A DNA stretch of 64,000 bases from Tenuifilaceae bacterium CYCD (GCA_036322835.1 AP027304.1:3348001-3412000), one strand, 5' to 3'; shown: positions 1-9,527, numbered from the stretch's first letter. Made by a program: numbers and translations. Notes: generated by a model from the letters alone, not told the origin.

Positions 1-389
1 AACTGACGCTGAGTTGCAGCGCTATCGGCCATCAAGCGTTTAACCCTATCGAGTTCAACTTTAATCACCTTAACCTGCTCCTCCTGTACTGCCACCTGGG
101 CATTAATACTCTGTAACTTTGCTTTGGCAGCATCGGACTGAGCGTATAGCTGATTTAACTTAAGTTGAAGCTGAACGGTGTCAACCAGCGCGATTGGTTG
201 ATTTTTCACAACAATATCACCCTCATCTACTTTAAGTTGTACCAACTTACCACTAACCTCCGACGAAACAGTAACATCATCGGTTTCAATATTTCCATAT
301 GCATCGGATTCACCATTCTTGCTACCGCACGATGAAATAACCACAACTGCAAGCAACATCGACAAATATTTAATTCTACTGAAAATCAT
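1..389 (-). CDS. HlyD-family efflux periplasmic adaptor, N-terminal part
   Basis: This is the N-terminal 129 or so codons of a membrane-fusion (adaptor) protein; the rest lies left of the window. The ATG is at 387-389 and the frame stays open to base 1. The product begins with a hydrophobic signal ending in SSCGS, a lipoprotein-type cleavage site. A biotinyl-lipoyl-like stretch follows (VSSEVSGKLVQLKVDEGDIV, then QPIALVD), and then the start of a coiled-coil hairpin rich in Q, K and A. This order is typical of HlyD/AcrA adaptors that bridge an inner-membrane pump and a TolC channel. It starts 12 bp after the TolC-like gene, downstream of a TetR gene on the same strand, so an efflux operon is very likely. 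The pump itself is not in view and its substrate is unknown. Confidence 0.9.
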   Translation of the reverse strand, partial: MIFSRIKYLSMLLAVVVISSCGSKNGESDAYGNIETDDVTVSSEVSGKLVQLKVDEGDIVVKNQPIALVDTVQLQLKLNQLYAQSDAAKAKLQSINAQVAVQEEQVKVIKVELDRVKRLMADSAATQRQ

Positions 390-401
390 ATCCTTATATT
401 T

Positions 402-1682
402 TTATTCGTTAATATCTAAACCCATTGTAAAATAAAGTTTCACCTTCTCGTGCGAGAGTTTTACTTTTCGCAAACTCATATCTATTCTTGCTCGCAAAAG
501 GCTATTAAAATCTGACAGATAAGTGGCAGATGTTATTGTTCCGTTCTTCAACTGCGATGCAGAGACCTGAACAGATTTCTCAAGGAGTTGAACAATCTTT
601 TCATCGCTTAATATTTGCTTCTCCAAAGAGTTGATTTGCGCTATTGAAGATTTTACCTGCGAATTGTAATTGTCATCGAATACATCGCGACGGTACTCCA
701 TAATATTCTGCTGTATTTTGATGTTCTGGCGCTCACGCGATGTACTATTCCAATCCCATATATTCCACGATAAGCGTGCTCCCAGTATTGCGTAGGTATC
801 GAACTCGCTCGAAAGCATATTTAATCCTGGTTTCCCATAACCAGCCTTGGCAAATGCAGCAAGCGTTGGCATTCGTTTACTCGACAATATTTTTGATGTT
901 GAAGCGAGATAGCCCTTCTGTAAATCGAAAGTTTTATAATCGGGTCTATTACACTGGTTGTTGGTTGGAACAACTAAGTTGGGAAGTTTTAACTCCGTTT
1001 GTTCTCCAATATTTACTCCAGTAATGGCGTAAATAGATTCTAACAAGTTAGTGCGTTGAGCCAAATTTGCATCAATGCTCTGCCCTAGCCTTAACTTTTC
1101 GGCCTGCAACGAAATCAAAGATGATTCCAGAATTGCCCCAGCATTCACTCCCGACTGAATTTCAGCAATACGCTTGTCCAGTTCGCCCTCCATAATTCTT
1201 AATTGCTGAATAGCAATATCGATGGATGATACACCGAAGTACAGGGTTGAAACCCTATCTTTAAGGGTATATAACTCATTATCCACCTTATTCTGCTCAA
1301 GCATACGTGCGTTCTCCTCCGATTTCAAGCGCGAACTAGTAACTCCTCCATCCCATATTAACTGGCTCACATCAACTGTCAACTTATAGTTATCCTTATC
1401 GGGCGATGGCATTGAAATGGTTGGAATAGGAATGTTAACGGAGGTAACATCGGACTGCCAGGTTGCCTCTGCATTAAAATCTACCCTTGGTAAATAGTTT
1501 ACTTTAATATTTGATTTGCGCAGAGCGTAAACCGAATCCGTTGCAGAGGATACTCTATAAAGAGAGTTGTTCTGCTGCATACCTTTTAGCAAAAACTGCA
1601 AGGAAAGTGTATCCTGAGAGTAAACCGTAGCAGGAATCACTATAACAAGCATAAATGCGCATTTAAAAATTAACCTTTTCAT
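402..1682 (-). CDS. TolC-family outer-membrane efflux protein
   Basis: This 426-residue outer-membrane channel protein has a signal peptide (about residues 1-22, ending VYSQ). The rest has the long alternating alpha-helical layout of the OEP/TolC family, with heptad-rich segments around residues 110-240 and 330-425 and beta-strand segments between them (for example YKLTVDVSQLIWDGG). It would form the outer-membrane exit duct for the adaptor encoded next to it. It sits 2 bp downstream of the TetR gene and 12 bp upstream of the HlyD-like gene, so the three are probably co-transcribed. Length and layout are normal for the family. The exported substrate cannot be read from the sequence. Confidence 0.93.
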   Translation of the reverse strand: MKRLIFKCAFMLVIVIPATVYSQDTLSLQFLLKGMQQNNSLYRVSSATDSVYALRKSNIKVNYLPRVDFNAEATWQSDVTSVNIPIPTISMPSPDKDNYKLTVDVSQLIWDGGVTSSRLKSEENARMLEQNKVDNELYTLKDRVSTLYFGVSSIDIAIQQLRIMEGELDKRIAEIQSGVNAGAILESSLISLQAEKLRLGQSIDANLAQRTNLLESIYAITGVNIGEQTELKLPNLVVPTNNQCNRPDYKTFDLQKGYLASTSKILSSKRMPTLAAFAKAGYGKPGLNMLSSEFDTYAILGARLSWNIWDWNSTSRERQNIKIQQNIMEYRRDVFDDNYNSQVKSSIAQINSLEKQILSDEKIVQLLEKSVQVSASQLKNGTITSATYLSDFNSLLRARIDMSLRKVKLSHEKVKLYFTMGLDINE

Positions 1683-1684
1683 CG

Positions 1685-2320
1685 TTATACATTATTAATC
1701 ATTCTACCCTTAATTGAACTAATCACAAAATCAGCAACAAACTTTTTGCGTTCCTCCAGGAAGAGGTTATACTCATCAGAATTCCCATCAAAAAAAACCT
1801 GCTCAATAATTGGTCTAACTGCAAATGGGAAAATACAAGCGCTTACAGTATTAATAATAAGGTGAAATGCCTCTTTTGGATTCATACCCAACTCAGCAGC
1901 AAACCCTGCAATTATTAACTTAAAGTTGCTTGATTCAATACCTGCCTCCTTAAAAAACTGCGCAACCATTTGTGGATTGCGGTTTATTTCTCGAATAATA
2001 AAGGTTGGAAGGAATGGATTCTTCAGAAACAAATCGATGTAACTCTCCACAAAATGCCTGATTTTCTCATCAAAACCCATATCTTTCGAAAGAAGAACGG
2101 GAATCAATCGGGGAAAAAAGGTCCCAATCTCAACCTTAAAAATCATCATAAAAAGCTGATCCTTCGATCTGAAGTAGTAATGCAGTAATGCTTTATTTAT
2201 GCCTGCTTCGTCGGCAATTTCTTGCATACGTGCACCATCCAATCCCTTCAGAATAAACACCTTTTTGGCGGCTTCAAGGATCTTAATCTCAGTGTCTTTC
2301 TCTATTTTCTTCGGTGTCAT
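1685..2320 (-). CDS. TetR/AcrR-family transcriptional regulator
   Basis: This 211-residue repressor-type protein has an N-terminal TetR helix-turn-helix: residues about 8-55 contain IKILEAAKKVFILKGLDG, then MQEIADEAGINKALLHYYF, which is the family recognition-helix signature (LLHYYFRSKDQLF). The C-terminal domain is helical and variable, as expected for ligand binding. It is the first gene of a minus-strand operon with a TolC-like channel and a HlyD-like adaptor, so it most likely represses its own efflux operon. A long perfect palindrome 73 bp upstream of the start codon is a good operator candidate. The inducer is unknown. Confidence 0.93.
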   Translation of the reverse strand: MTPKKIEKDTEIKILEAAKKVFILKGLDGARMQEIADEAGINKALLHYYFRSKDQLFMMIFKVEIGTFFPRLIPVLLSKDMGFDEKIRHFVESYIDLFLKNPFLPTFIIREINRNPQMVAQFFKEAGIESSNFKLIIAGFAAELGMNPKEAFHLIINTVSACIFPFAVRPIIEQVFFDGNSDEYNLFLEERKKFVADFVISSIKGRMINNV

Positions 2321-2392
2321 ATTTAATTAATCATTTGGTTAAACTATTTGGCAAATATATAGTGCGGATTTTCAGATTACAAATTTTTAACC

Positions 2393-2422
2393 AATTATTT
2401 TAACCGTTTGGTTAAAATAATT
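2393..2422. promoter_or_regulatory. 30-bp palindrome upstream of the TetR gene, probable operator
   Basis: Two perfect 13-bp arms, AATTATTTTAACC and GGTTAAAATAATT, are separated by GTTT. A related half-site TTGGTTAAA lies at 2335-2343, closer to the TetR start codon. TetR proteins bind such palindromes next to their own gene, so autoregulation of the efflux operon is inferred. The palindrome also lies beside the terminator of the DUF2807 gene, but it has no G+C-rich stem and is not itself terminator-like. Confidence 0.6.
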
Positions 2423-2430
2423 TTAAAAAA

Positions 2431-2451
2431 GTTCCGAGACAAGCCCGGAAC
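2431..2451 (-). terminator. Rho-independent terminator of the DUF2807 gene
   Basis: Inverted repeat GTTCCG / CGGAAC with a 9-nt loop, followed on the minus strand by a run of T (the A-run at 2424-2430). It lies 26 bp after the stop codon of the minus-strand gene that ends at 2478. Confidence 0.7.
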
Positions 2452-2477
2452 ATAGGTTCTATAGTAACTGCAGGAAA

Positions 2478-3155
2478 TTACTCTTCTCTAACGGAAGACC
2501 CTATTGAGGTTTTAATATTCTTTTGCATGGGATTGCCAGTATATGTTAAGTTACCTGCAGGGCGAACATTTGCCTCAATTAGTTCTTTAGCATAAATCTT
2601 AGCAATGGCCCCAGTTCCAACTGTAACAAAAGCACTATCGGTCTTTAGTTCCAAGGCCGATAAAATACCTTTTGTATTAACAGTTGCTTCATAATTCTGA
2701 ACAGTTCCGCGTAAACGAACGGAAGACCCCTGTCCTACCTTAACATCAATGGTATTGGCAATAATATCGCTATCGAACTCTGAATTGGTAATTACACTTA
2801 GTTGCAGATTATCAACCTTTAAGGTGTCGTTAAGGCTGACGTAAGCGGCCGCTGCAACCGAAATACTTTTTAAATCAGTATATTTCACATAAACCTCGGC
2901 CTTTGCTTTCTTCTGGGAATTCTTCTTGAGTTTTATTTCAAGAATACTATCGGCAACTTCAAGAATAACATCCGATGCTAGGATCTCGCTTACATTAACA
3001 GTGGCCATTTCCCTATCGCCTTTTTCAAGAAAAACTTTGATTTCACCAGATACTTTTACCTTGTTGAAAAAGGGAAGTTCGCGTTGATCTGCGTTTTGGG
3101 CAGTTACAATAACTGCGAGAAGAACTCCAGCAATAGTTAAACTCAGTTGCTTCAT
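2478..3155 (-). CDS. Head GIN-domain protein (DUF2807), exported
   Basis: A 225-residue protein with a signal peptide (about 1-19, ending VTAQ) and a repetitive beta-helix-like body with many D-V-x-V / S-V-x-L strands, for example FNKVKVSGEIKVFLEKGD near residue 30. This matches the 'putative auto-transporter adhesin head GIN domain' (DUF2807) family common in Bacteroidota. The family is predicted to be extracytoplasmic and its function is not established. It is monocistronic: a terminator follows it and the divergent msrB gene starts 127 bp upstream. Confidence 0.85.
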   Translation of the reverse strand: MKQLSLTIAGVLLAVIVTAQNADQRELPFFNKVKVSGEIKVFLEKGDREMATVNVSEILASDVILEVADSILEIKLKKNSQKKAKAEVYVKYTDLKSISVAAAAYVSLNDTLKVDNLQLSVITNSEFDSDIIANTIDVKVGQGSSVRLRGTVQNYEATVNTKGILSALELKTDSAFVTVGTGAIAKIYAKELIEANVRPAGNLTYTGNPMQKNIKTSIGSSVREE

Positions 3156-3281
3156 GATAATCAGATTTTATTGGTTACAAAGTTAATAGCCTAAAAATTC
3201 TATATATAATAGTTAACAAAAAATAACCTTTTGAACAATTTAAGGTGATACACGTTTACCATCAATAGAAACTCAATAAAT

Positions 3282-3758
3282 ATGGTTAATTATAAATACT
3301 TTACTATTGCAGTGATTATAATGCTATATGGCTTTTCGGCAAAATGCCAAACCGACACATCTAAAAAAATGGATAACAATAATTTAAAAAGCAAACTTAC
3401 AGAACTTCAGTTCTACGTTACCCAACAGAAAGGAACAGAGCGACCATTCACTGGTGAGTTCTGGGATAATTTTGAGAAAGGGAAATACCTATGCATTTGC
3501 TGTGGTGCAGAACTATTTGAGTCTGACACCAAATTCAACTCCAGCTGTGGCTGGCCTAGTTTCTTCGACTCAAAGTTTATTGATAATATAAAATTTGCCA
3601 AGGATACAAGCCACGGGATGATAAGAACAGAGGTACTATGTAAAAAATGCGGAGCACATCTTGGCCATGTTTTCGAAGATGGCCCTGAACCCACAGGTTT
3701 AAGATACTGTATTAATTCTGCTTCATTAAAATTTGTTCCATCAAACACTAAACACTAA
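3282..3758 (+). CDS. msrB: Peptide-methionine (R)-S-oxide reductase, exported MsrB
   Basis: Reduces methionine-R-sulfoxide in proteins. In the 158-residue product the MsrB domain spans about residues 35-154. The four zinc cysteines are C71/C74 (CICC) and C120/C123 (CKKC), and the catalytic cysteine is C143 in RYCINSASL. The SCGWPSF motif is at 88-94. A hydrophobic signal (about 5-22, ending AKC) suggests export to the periplasm or lipoprotein anchoring, so it would repair oxidised envelope proteins; this is inferred from the leader only. No MsrA is encoded next to it. The following LON-domain gene starts 22 bp downstream on the same strand and may share the transcript. Confidence 0.95.
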   Translation: MVNYKYFTIAVIIMLYGFSAKCQTDTSKKMDNNNLKSKLTELQFYVTQQKGTERPFTGEFWDNFEKGKYLCICCGAELFESDTKFNSSCGWPSFFDSKFIDNIKFAKDTSHGMIRTEVLCKKCGAHLGHVFEDGPEPTGLRYCINSASLKFVPSNTKH

Positions 3759-3780
3759 AAAAATTACATTGAAAGAAATT

Positions 3781-4377
3781 ATGAGTTTTTCAACAAAGTC
3801 GATGGCAATGTTTCCTCTAGGAGTTTTCCTATTACCTGGAGAAGAGATGCCATTACGCATATTTGAACCAAGGTATAAACAGCTAATTAATGAATGTGAG
3901 AACAATGGAAATACATTCGGAATACCATTTACCACAGGCAACGAAATAAAAACATACGGCACCGAGGTGGAACTCCTTAATGTTGTTGCAAAAAATAGCA
4001 AAGGCGAAATGGTTATTTTAATAAAAGGTATAAGAAATTTCCATTTACTCGATTTTACAGAAACTTTACCCGGTAAACTTTATGGTGGAGGAGTAATTGA
4101 GTATGTGGATGACATCTATACAACGACTAATCCTGAACTATCAGTCCTAGTAAAAAAACTAAACCTCGATCCAGTTTTAGGCTCACTCCTAACAAACGAT
4201 TCAATAAATTTAACGTCAGTGGCCAAAGCGATGATGCTTAACTCAAACGAAAAGTTCTCGTTTTACTCCCTGCGCGATAATTACAAAATGGAAAAGTATC
4301 TTATTAAACGATTGAGGTTTATTGAGCAAATGCAGGTACAGGAAAAACTTCTGGAAAACAATTTTAGCCTAAACTAA
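3781..4377 (+). CDS. LON N-terminal substrate-binding domain protein
   Basis: A protein of about 198 residues made only of the Lon N-terminal (PUA-like, substrate-binding) domain: it begins MAMFPLGVFLLPGEEMPLRIFEPRYKQL, the classic opening of the family, and has no ATPase or protease domain. Such stand-alone proteins are widespread and of uncertain function. I chose the ATG at 3781 because a purine-rich GAAAG lies just upstream and because the upstream in-frame ATG at 3733 would overlap the end of msrB with an unconserved 16-residue extension. It overlaps the convergent serine-hydrolase gene by 4 bp. Confidence 0.85.
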   Translation: MSFSTKSMAMFPLGVFLLPGEEMPLRIFEPRYKQLINECENNGNTFGIPFTTGNEIKTYGTEVELLNVVAKNSKGEMVILIKGIRNFHLLDFTETLPGKLYGGGVIEYVDDIYTTTNPELSVLVKKLNLDPVLGSLLTNDSINLTSVAKAMMLNSNEKFSFYSLRDNYKMEKYLIKRLRFIEQMQVQEKLLENNFSLN

Positions 4378-5684
4378 TTTTTGCTGGCTAATCCATAGTA
4401 GAACAAATCCTTCTTAGGCAATTTATCAACTTTGGGTAAGTTTTTATCCATGAATCTATCTATAATATAGGGAAAACGAGCACCCTTCCAAGGACTGCAA
4501 TTGGCAATAAAAGCGTAGGTATAACCATTACTAGTAGAAACAGCTAACGCAGTAGTGCCAGGCAACGAACCCGAGCGCCATAACTTTCCGTTTGGCATAA
4601 TCCAGCGCCATCCTAAGGGCTGAAACTTTTTATCCGTAACAGCCATTTGGGCGATAGATCTTTTTGATAGAATATCAGGAAAACTATCGTCACCATCAAT
4701 GGCCAATAGGAATTTGGTTAAATTGATTGACGATATAACCCAACCTCCAGCAGCACCTAAGGTTCTGATATCGTTTCCGCCTCTACACTTAAGCACATTA
4801 TCCTTGGACCCATCGAAGGCAACTATTCTCTCAGCCTCAGGAACCTCGTAGTACCGCGCCTCGTTTTTCAACCTAAGGCTATCCCAATTCTGCGATAAAT
4901 ACGCATCGTGAATGTTTAGAGGCTCAAATATGTTTTCCTTGACGTACTTTTCGTAACCTTCGCCAGAAGCCCTCTCAACTACTAACTGAAGGATACCATA
5001 CCCCAAATTGCTATACGAGCTATGATCGCCTGGTTTAAAATGCAATTTTTTGGAAAGCGCAAAAACAACAATATCATTCAACGATATTGGCAATTCTTTA
5101 TCCAGTTCTTTAGCAATAACATCCTTAATAAACATGTGATCGCCCCATCGCGAGGTCCATCCCCCTGAGTGATTCAAAAGATTATTGACAGTAATATCCT
5201 CTACCCTTTTATCCTTGTAGTTCAGAAATATTGAATCTTTCAGGATTCCACTAGGGCCAAACACTCTATCGGTAAGTTTCAACTTATCATCTTCAACCAA
5301 TTTCATTACAGCCGTGGCAGTAATCAACTTCGATACACTAGCAACTCGCATTAAATTGTAGGGCTGCATCCGCAACTTTTCCTCCTTATTGGCATAACCA
5401 AAGCCATGGGCGTAAATCAACTTTCCGTCCTTAGCAATTGCAACGCTTGCTCCACTTAATCCCCACTTATCAACAAATTGATCAAATGATTTATTGATCA
5501 AATCGTACTGCGAAGAATCCGTAATAGCATTTGAAAGCTTTACAGTATTTAGGTTTGGATATACGTTAGTTTTAATTGATTTTAAGCCAACAATTGCACT
5601 TGATTTATCGCGAAAAGCAACAAAAACAACTACTAGCAAAATGAATATGACGGATACCGATAAAACTTTAACATGCTTGCTCAT
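4374..5684 (-). CDS. Serine hydrolase, beta-lactamase class C family
   Basis: A 436-residue member of the penicillin-binding-protein-like serine hydrolases (Beta-lactamase/PBP4* fold). An N-terminal membrane anchor or uncleaved signal spans about residues 6-24. The active-site SxxK is S116-V-S-K119, a YSN triad (SSYSNLGYG) follows about 100 residues later, and the third motif is SGSLPG near residue 390, where class C enzymes have KTG. The family includes peptidases and esterases as well as beta-lactamases, so the substrate is open. The gene stands alone; its 3' end overlaps the LON-domain gene by 4 bp. Confidence 0.88.
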   Translation of the reverse strand: MSKHVKVLSVSVIFILLVVVFVAFRDKSSAIVGLKSIKTNVYPNLNTVKLSNAITDSSQYDLINKSFDQFVDKWGLSGASVAIAKDGKLIYAHGFGYANKEEKLRMQPYNLMRVASVSKLITATAVMKLVEDDKLKLTDRVFGPSGILKDSIFLNYKDKRVEDITVNNLLNHSGGWTSRWGDHMFIKDVIAKELDKELPISLNDIVVFALSKKLHFKPGDHSSYSNLGYGILQLVVERASGEGYEKYVKENIFEPLNIHDAYLSQNWDSLRLKNEARYYEVPEAERIVAFDGSKDNVLKCRGGNDIRTLGAAGGWVISSINLTKFLLAIDGDDSFPDILSKRSIAQMAVTDKKFQPLGWRWIMPNGKLWRSGSLPGTTALAVSTSNGYTYAFIANCSPWKGARFPYIIDRFMDKNLPKVDKLPKKDLFYYGLASKN

Positions 5685-5872
5685 AGTAAACCACCCTCAC
5701 CAACAAATTCGATGGCAAAACTAGAAACAAGTTATGAAAAAACAAACTAGATTTTGAGTTTAGTTTTAGTGTATAGTGTTTAAGCAGTTTAAAGTTTAAA
5801 ATCAAGAAACTTACCTCTAATCAACTTCTAAAGTATTAACTTCTACAACCTAATAGCCATAAAGTATATAAA

Positions 5873-6910
5873 CTAGAGCAACTCTTGGATCTTAGCCACA
5901 AACTTTTCGATATCTTCCTCGGTGGTATCCCAAGAAGTCATCCAGCGAACCTCGGATTTATCCTCATCCCAAACGTAAAAGAAGTACTCCTCCTGTAACT
6001 TTGGAATAATGCGTTCTGGAACAATGGCAAACACAGCATTCGATTCAACTGGCTGGGTAATTGTAATGGCACTGATCTGCCTTACCTTTGACTCTAGTAT
6101 TTTTGCCATGCTATTGGAATGCTTTGCCGTATTAAACCATTGATTATTGCTCAGGTACGCCAAGAATTGAGCGGATATATATCGCATCTTCGATGCGAGT
6201 TGCAACCCCTGCTTACGGGTATACATAAAATCTTGAGCCAACTGCTTATTAAAGAAAACAATGGCTTCGCCATACATCATACCATTCTTTGTACCGCCAA
6301 ACGATAAAACGTCAACGCCAGCATCGCAGGTGAATTTTTTAAAATCCATACCCAACGAAACAGCAGCATTGCCTAAGCGGGCACCATCCATGTGCAGCAG
6401 CAACCCATTGCTATGAGCATAATCGGCAAGCGCCTTTACTTCCTCAGGTCTATAAAGAGTTCCCAACTCCGAAGTTTGGGAAATAGATATTACCTTGGGT
6501 TGAGCATGGTGCTGAAATCCGAACCCATGCATGTGCTTCTTAACCAAATCAACGGTTAACTTTCCATTGGGAGTTGAAACAGTTAATAGCTTACAGTTAG
6601 TAAACCGCTCCGGAGCTCCACACTCATCAACATTGATATGAGCAGTATCGGAACAGATTATGGCATTATGACGCTGAGTAATGGACTGCAATCCTAGAAC
6701 ATTAGCCGCCGATCCTATAAAAACAAAGAACACCTCAATATCTTCGCCAAAAATCTCCTTGAATTTATGAACAGCTTGCTGAGTATAGGTATCGTCGCCA
6801 TAAGCAATTGCATGGCCTTTGTTTACCAGCTCAAATGCTTTCAAAATATTTGGGTGTACACCCGAGTTATTATCGCTTGCAAAACCGCGTTTTATTGATT
6901 CCATTACCAT
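5873..6910 (-). CDS. Low-specificity L-threonine aldolase
   Basis: A PLP enzyme cleaving L-threonine or allo-threonine to glycine and acetaldehyde. The 345-residue product aligns along its whole length with the beta-eliminating lyase/threonine aldolase fold: FASDNNSGVHP at the start, HINVDECGAPE, LHMDGARLGNAAVSLG, and the PLP lysine K208 in SFGGTKNGMMYGEA. The start codon could be the ATG at 6908-6910 or two codons further in (ESIKRGFASDN). No linked pathway genes are present; it is a monocistronic housekeeping gene. Confidence 0.93.
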   Translation of the reverse strand: MVMESIKRGFASDNNSGVHPNILKAFELVNKGHAIAYGDDTYTQQAVHKFKEIFGEDIEVFFVFIGSAANVLGLQSITQRHNAIICSDTAHINVDECGAPERFTNCKLLTVSTPNGKLTVDLVKKHMHGFGFQHHAQPKVISISQTSELGTLYRPEEVKALADYAHSNGLLLHMDGARLGNAAVSLGMDFKKFTCDAGVDVLSFGGTKNGMMYGEAIVFFNKQLAQDFMYTRKQGLQLASKMRYISAQFLAYLSNNQWFNTAKHSNSMAKILESKVRQISAITITQPVESNAVFAIVPERIIPKLQEEYFFYVWDEDKSEVRWMTSWDTTEEDIEKFVAKIQELL

Positions 6911-6978
6911 AAATTTAAATAAGGTGCTAAACTAGCACAAATGAAACAAAATTACACCAGCAATTCCTAAAAATATTT

Positions 6979-9411
6979 CTATCCTCTTCGTCGGCGAAGC
7001 ATCTGATAGTCGATATAGTATAACACCCTTAACGATATGCTGTTATACTGAGGACTCGACAATACCTCATTGGCATTATCGAAGTAGTTGCAAATGGGAT
7101 CTTCGCGGCTATCCTCAATAGAGTTTTTCCAAACAATGGACAACTCACTTCCCGGGGCAAAGTTCCATTGGTAAAGCAAATCAACATTGAATAAATTATA
7201 GTTTTTATTTGAGTACGATGTAACAACAGCAGATGTTAACGAACCATCGTTATTTAGGGTATAAAAACTATCATACTCATAATGCCTGATATAGTGCCGA
7301 ACCTTTAAATTGATAAACGACTTTGCATTGAAAGTATACTGCAAATTTACTGTTCCCGTAATAGTTTGAATATCACGCCTCCCCATTGTGATGTTGATAT
7401 TATCATAATTGTAGTAACCAATATTATTATAATCAAAGGACTGGGTCCAGCTAAGGATTAGGAGAACCTTATCGCTAAAGCGTATTCGTGGAGTAATCGT
7501 ATACGAAAAGGCCTGCTGATTGTAACCATCTGACTTCCGGTACGCAATGCTATGGTCGATAGCCAGTACCTTCCTGTAATCGGGCGAACCAAACCAGCTT
7601 ACATAAAATTTCCGGGGAAGCATAAGTTTATAACCATCGACCCTAGGTTCAAAGTAATCATACATTTTACGCGGAGTGTACTCCATATAAATATTTCCAG
7701 TAAACTGCTTGCGAGTTGTAAAATAGGTATTGGAGGTAATATACTGCGATGTAAAATTTCTAGGAGAATAAAGCATTTGATGAATAAACTCCATTTCGGT
7801 TTCGAATTGGACTAAATTCCAGATCGGCTTAAAAATCCTATACGACAATTCCACACCCGATGAAAACTCATTGGGACTCTGCAAATAGCCCATTCCATTA
7901 GGATTGTAGTGTTTGCTTTCGATATTAGTCCATACATCACCCTGAAAATTTCCGCTGGTTTTCAGAACAGCGAAATAGGCTTTGTACCCCTTAGTTGTTG
8001 AATCGTTATATATTTGGCTAACAGCAGCAGTTCCCTCCACCCCAATTTTATTTTTCTTATCCCTTACCATAAACTGACTAGCAGTAACATTGGCAATGTA
8101 ACTATTGTTGGGTCGATATAAATTGGTATTAGCAATACTCACAAATGAGTTATGGGGCAATGTTTGATCGAACACCACCATATTATAGTTAGTGAAACCT
8201 TGCGTTAAAAAACGTCGTTTTTTCCCAGTAATAGTATTTTTAATTTCAGCATATGTATTCTGAGTCATGGCATTAAAAAAGCCCACGCCTAAACCTCCAG
8301 ATGTTCTTCCCGATAGTTTAGTTGCATTAATCATTTTTGTTTCCAACGGATTATCCACTATCACTTCATTATCTTTTAGGCTATCTTCCACCATATCATG
8401 ACCAGCGGGAGTTGACCCAATTCTGCGAGAATAGAAAATGCCACCTTTATTAAATAACTCGGTACCTTCGGTAAAAAACTGACGAGCCTCATCGTACTGA
8501 ACCTCGAAAGGTGTTAGGTTTAGTATCTTCTCGTCGGACTGCACCTGGCCAAAATCAGGAATAAGGGCCATATCTAAGGTAAAACTCTCACTCAACCCCA
8601 ACTTAAAATCCATACCACCATTTAACTTAAAATCGAGATTTTTATCGGGCGATTTATTTGCATATACCGAGAAATACGGACTAAACGATAATCGAACAGG
8701 TGGTTTAATATCATTTATCCCAGTTAGCACTCCAGCCTGAGTAGTTACGCCCTGCTTCGATTTATCGACAAAACTCCAGGAACTAATCTCATTGTATCGC
8801 TTAATTAGGCGATAAAAATTGACACCCCACTTAGAATTATTGCTATTATTAGAGAAACGAAGGGCTGAGTATGGTATTCTCATCTCAACGCACCAACCCA
8901 AACTATCTATTTTAACACCACTTGTCCACACGGCATTCCAAGACCGCTCCTCTTCGTCCGAGGTCAATTTAATATCGGTTTGAACACCCGAAGCGGAAAC
9001 TATAAACTGTAAAAAGTTTATGCCATCATTGTAAGTGCTAATGACAACTGCAAATGCGTCCGATTTAAGTTTATCGCTATTATCGCGTTGCCCCAACTCT
9101 TTATAAATGCTATCCGGACGATTATCATATAATCTTGCACCAATGTAGAGGGCATCATCATCGTACAAAACTTTCACCTCAGACTCCTGATATGGTTTCA
9201 TTCCATTATACTGCTCGTACTGAGTAAAATCGGAGGCCACTACAGCATCGTTCCATGCATCTTCATTCAGCAATCCATCAACATGCATGGTACTCTGAAT
9301 TCGAAAAGCAGATAATTCCCGTTTAACAATTAACGAATCTGAACTTTTTGATGCTAACAAAATTGTTGGCACAAACAGGAAATAAAACAATAGGTTAATT
9401 GTTCTCGCCAT
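6979..9411 (-). CDS. DUF5916 outer-membrane protein with N-terminal CBM9-like domain
   Basis: An 810-residue exported protein (signal about 1-20). Residues about 30-230 form a carbohydrate-binding family 9-like beta-sandwich (MHVDGLLNEDAWNDA, DDDALYIGARLYD). The rest has the aromatic, alternating strand pattern of an outer-membrane beta-barrel and ends with YYIDYQMLRRRRG. This architecture is DUF5916, which is abundant in Bacteroidota; its function is unknown. It sits 116 bp downstream of the lacI-type gene on the same strand, but a terminator separates them, so it is probably not part of the sugar locus. Confidence 0.85.
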   Translation of the reverse strand: MARTINLLFYFLFVPTILLASKSSDSLIVKRELSAFRIQSTMHVDGLLNEDAWNDAVVASDFTQYEQYNGMKPYQESEVKVLYDDDALYIGARLYDNRPDSIYKELGQRDNSDKLKSDAFAVVISTYNDGINFLQFIVSASGVQTDIKLTSDEEERSWNAVWTSGVKIDSLGWCVEMRIPYSALRFSNNSNNSKWGVNFYRLIKRYNEISSWSFVDKSKQGVTTQAGVLTGINDIKPPVRLSFSPYFSVYANKSPDKNLDFKLNGGMDFKLGLSESFTLDMALIPDFGQVQSDEKILNLTPFEVQYDEARQFFTEGTELFNKGGIFYSRRIGSTPAGHDMVEDSLKDNEVIVDNPLETKMINATKLSGRTSGGLGVGFFNAMTQNTYAEIKNTITGKKRRFLTQGFTNYNMVVFDQTLPHNSFVSIANTNLYRPNNSYIANVTASQFMVRDKKNKIGVEGTAAVSQIYNDSTTKGYKAYFAVLKTSGNFQGDVWTNIESKHYNPNGMGYLQSPNEFSSGVELSYRIFKPIWNLVQFETEMEFIHQMLYSPRNFTSQYITSNTYFTTRKQFTGNIYMEYTPRKMYDYFEPRVDGYKLMLPRKFYVSWFGSPDYRKVLAIDHSIAYRKSDGYNQQAFSYTITPRIRFSDKVLLILSWTQSFDYNNIGYYNYDNINITMGRRDIQTITGTVNLQYTFNAKSFINLKVRHYIRHYEYDSFYTLNNDGSLTSAVVTSYSNKNYNLFNVDLLYQWNFAPGSELSIVWKNSIEDSREDPICNYFDNANEVLSSPQYNSISLRVLYYIDYQMLRRRRG

Positions 9412-9484
9412 AAACTTAAAAGGGAATTTAAATTTTAGGTATGAATCGAAAAAGGGGGAATGGTTTAAATATTGTCACAAAAAA

Positions 9485-9510
9485 AGGATACCTTATATAA
9501 AAGGTATCCT
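9485..9510 (-). terminator. Terminator of the LacI-type regulator gene
   Basis: Perfect 10-bp stem AGGATACCTT / AAGGTATCCT with a 6-nt loop, followed on the minus strand by a T-run (A-run ending at 9485). It lies 17 bp past the regulator's stop codon. Confidence 0.8.
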
Positions 9511-9527
9511 AAACTTATCTATTATTT

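Noticed and set aside
3733-3780. Longer LON-domain protein starting at 3733
   Set aside because: It overlaps the end of msrB; the ATG at 3781 has a purine-rich ribosome-binding sequence and begins at the conserved domain edge.
4374-4377. Frameshift or fusion between the LON-domain gene and the serine hydrolase
   Set aside because: The genes are convergent and simply overlap by 4 bp at their stop codons.
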